Of a stretch of 5,768 bases of DNA, positions 5,752-5,768 are shown in pieces. Origin of the DNA: DATDCV01 sp036524155 (GTDB lineage Bacteria; Verrucomicrobiota; Verrucomicrobiia; Limisphaerales; UBA8199); assembly GCA_036524155.1 (NCBI GenBank), contig DATDCV010000427.1, positions 1 through 5,768 on the forward strand. Reading direction: 5' to 3'. The notes beneath the pieces are model-generated. The model was given only the letters and a program-made list of their open reading frames with translations. It was not told the DNA's origin and made no database searches. Position 1 is the stretch's first letter; each line of letters opens with the position of its first letter. The position numbers and the translations under genes were made by a program.

Positions 5752-5768
5752 AGCGCGCCGACGGCCTC

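Larger units (their letters stand above)
5437..5768. other. Intergenic region upstream of the DUF465 gene, no supported gene
   Basis: I find no convincing gene in these 332 bases. Open frames exist on both strands, but their translations are compositionally odd and match no family I know. The region must carry the DUF465 promoter. One weak candidate on the minus strand is TTTACT (plus-strand 5686-5691), 16 bases, then TAAGAT (5664-5669), each 4 of 6 to consensus, which would leave a leader of more than 200 bases. A small hairpin GAAGGC-AGCCG-GCCTTC lies at 5504-5520. The stretch 5671-5710 is notably AT-rich and T-rich compared with its surroundings. The REP-like copy B starts at 5726, and the sequence after it runs off the window. 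Confidence 0.5.

Noticed and set aside
1..5768. CRISPR array, tRNA, rRNA, transposase, phage or defence genes
   Set aside because: None was seen: no regularly spaced direct repeats, no cloverleaf-like sequence, and all confident genes are metabolic, translational or secreted proteins.

Overview
The window looks like an ordinary chromosomal segment of a moderately GC-rich bacterium, most probably a member of the Verrucomicrobiota (Pedosphaera/Limisphaera-like). This assignment is an inference. It rests on the combination of a secreted lamin-tail-domain protein, a secreted PQQ-like beta-propeller opening with a WPQWRGP block, a YdcH/DUF465 protein, weak or absent Shine-Dalgarno sequences before most genes, and hairpin repeats between genes. 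No rRNA or other phylogenetic marker beyond typA is present.

Layout from left to right. Positions 1-385 (minus) hold the N-terminal 128 residues of a secreted lamin-tail-domain protein whose remainder lies off the left edge. A 122-base divergent spacer (386-507) separates it from a complete zinc-dependent medium-chain alcohol dehydrogenase (508-1548, plus). Then come a secreted PQQ-like beta-propeller protein (1623-2876, plus) and the translational GTPase TypA/BipA (3044-4879, plus). A 278-base spacer between convergent genes (4880-5157) carries one copy of a REP-like hairpin and a compact block of GC-rich hairpins. A short minus-strand gene (5158-5436) encodes a YdcH/DUF465 coiled-coil protein with an unusual Cys-rich tail. 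The last 332 bases hold no supported gene and end with a second copy of the REP-like hairpin in the opposite orientation.

The genes do not form an obvious pathway. The dehydrogenase and the propeller gene are close enough (74 bases) to be co-transcribed, but their products act in different compartments (cytoplasm versus periplasm or surface). TypA stands alone behind its own 167-base spacer. I found no mobile element with a transposase, no CRISPR array, no tRNA or rRNA, and no defence system. The most interesting signals are (1) two dispersed hairpin repeats that differ only by compensatory base-pair changes and carry a GGAG at their 5' foot, as REP elements mobilised by RAYT transposases do, and (2) a DnaJ-type CxxCxGxG motif fused to the end of the DUF465 protein.
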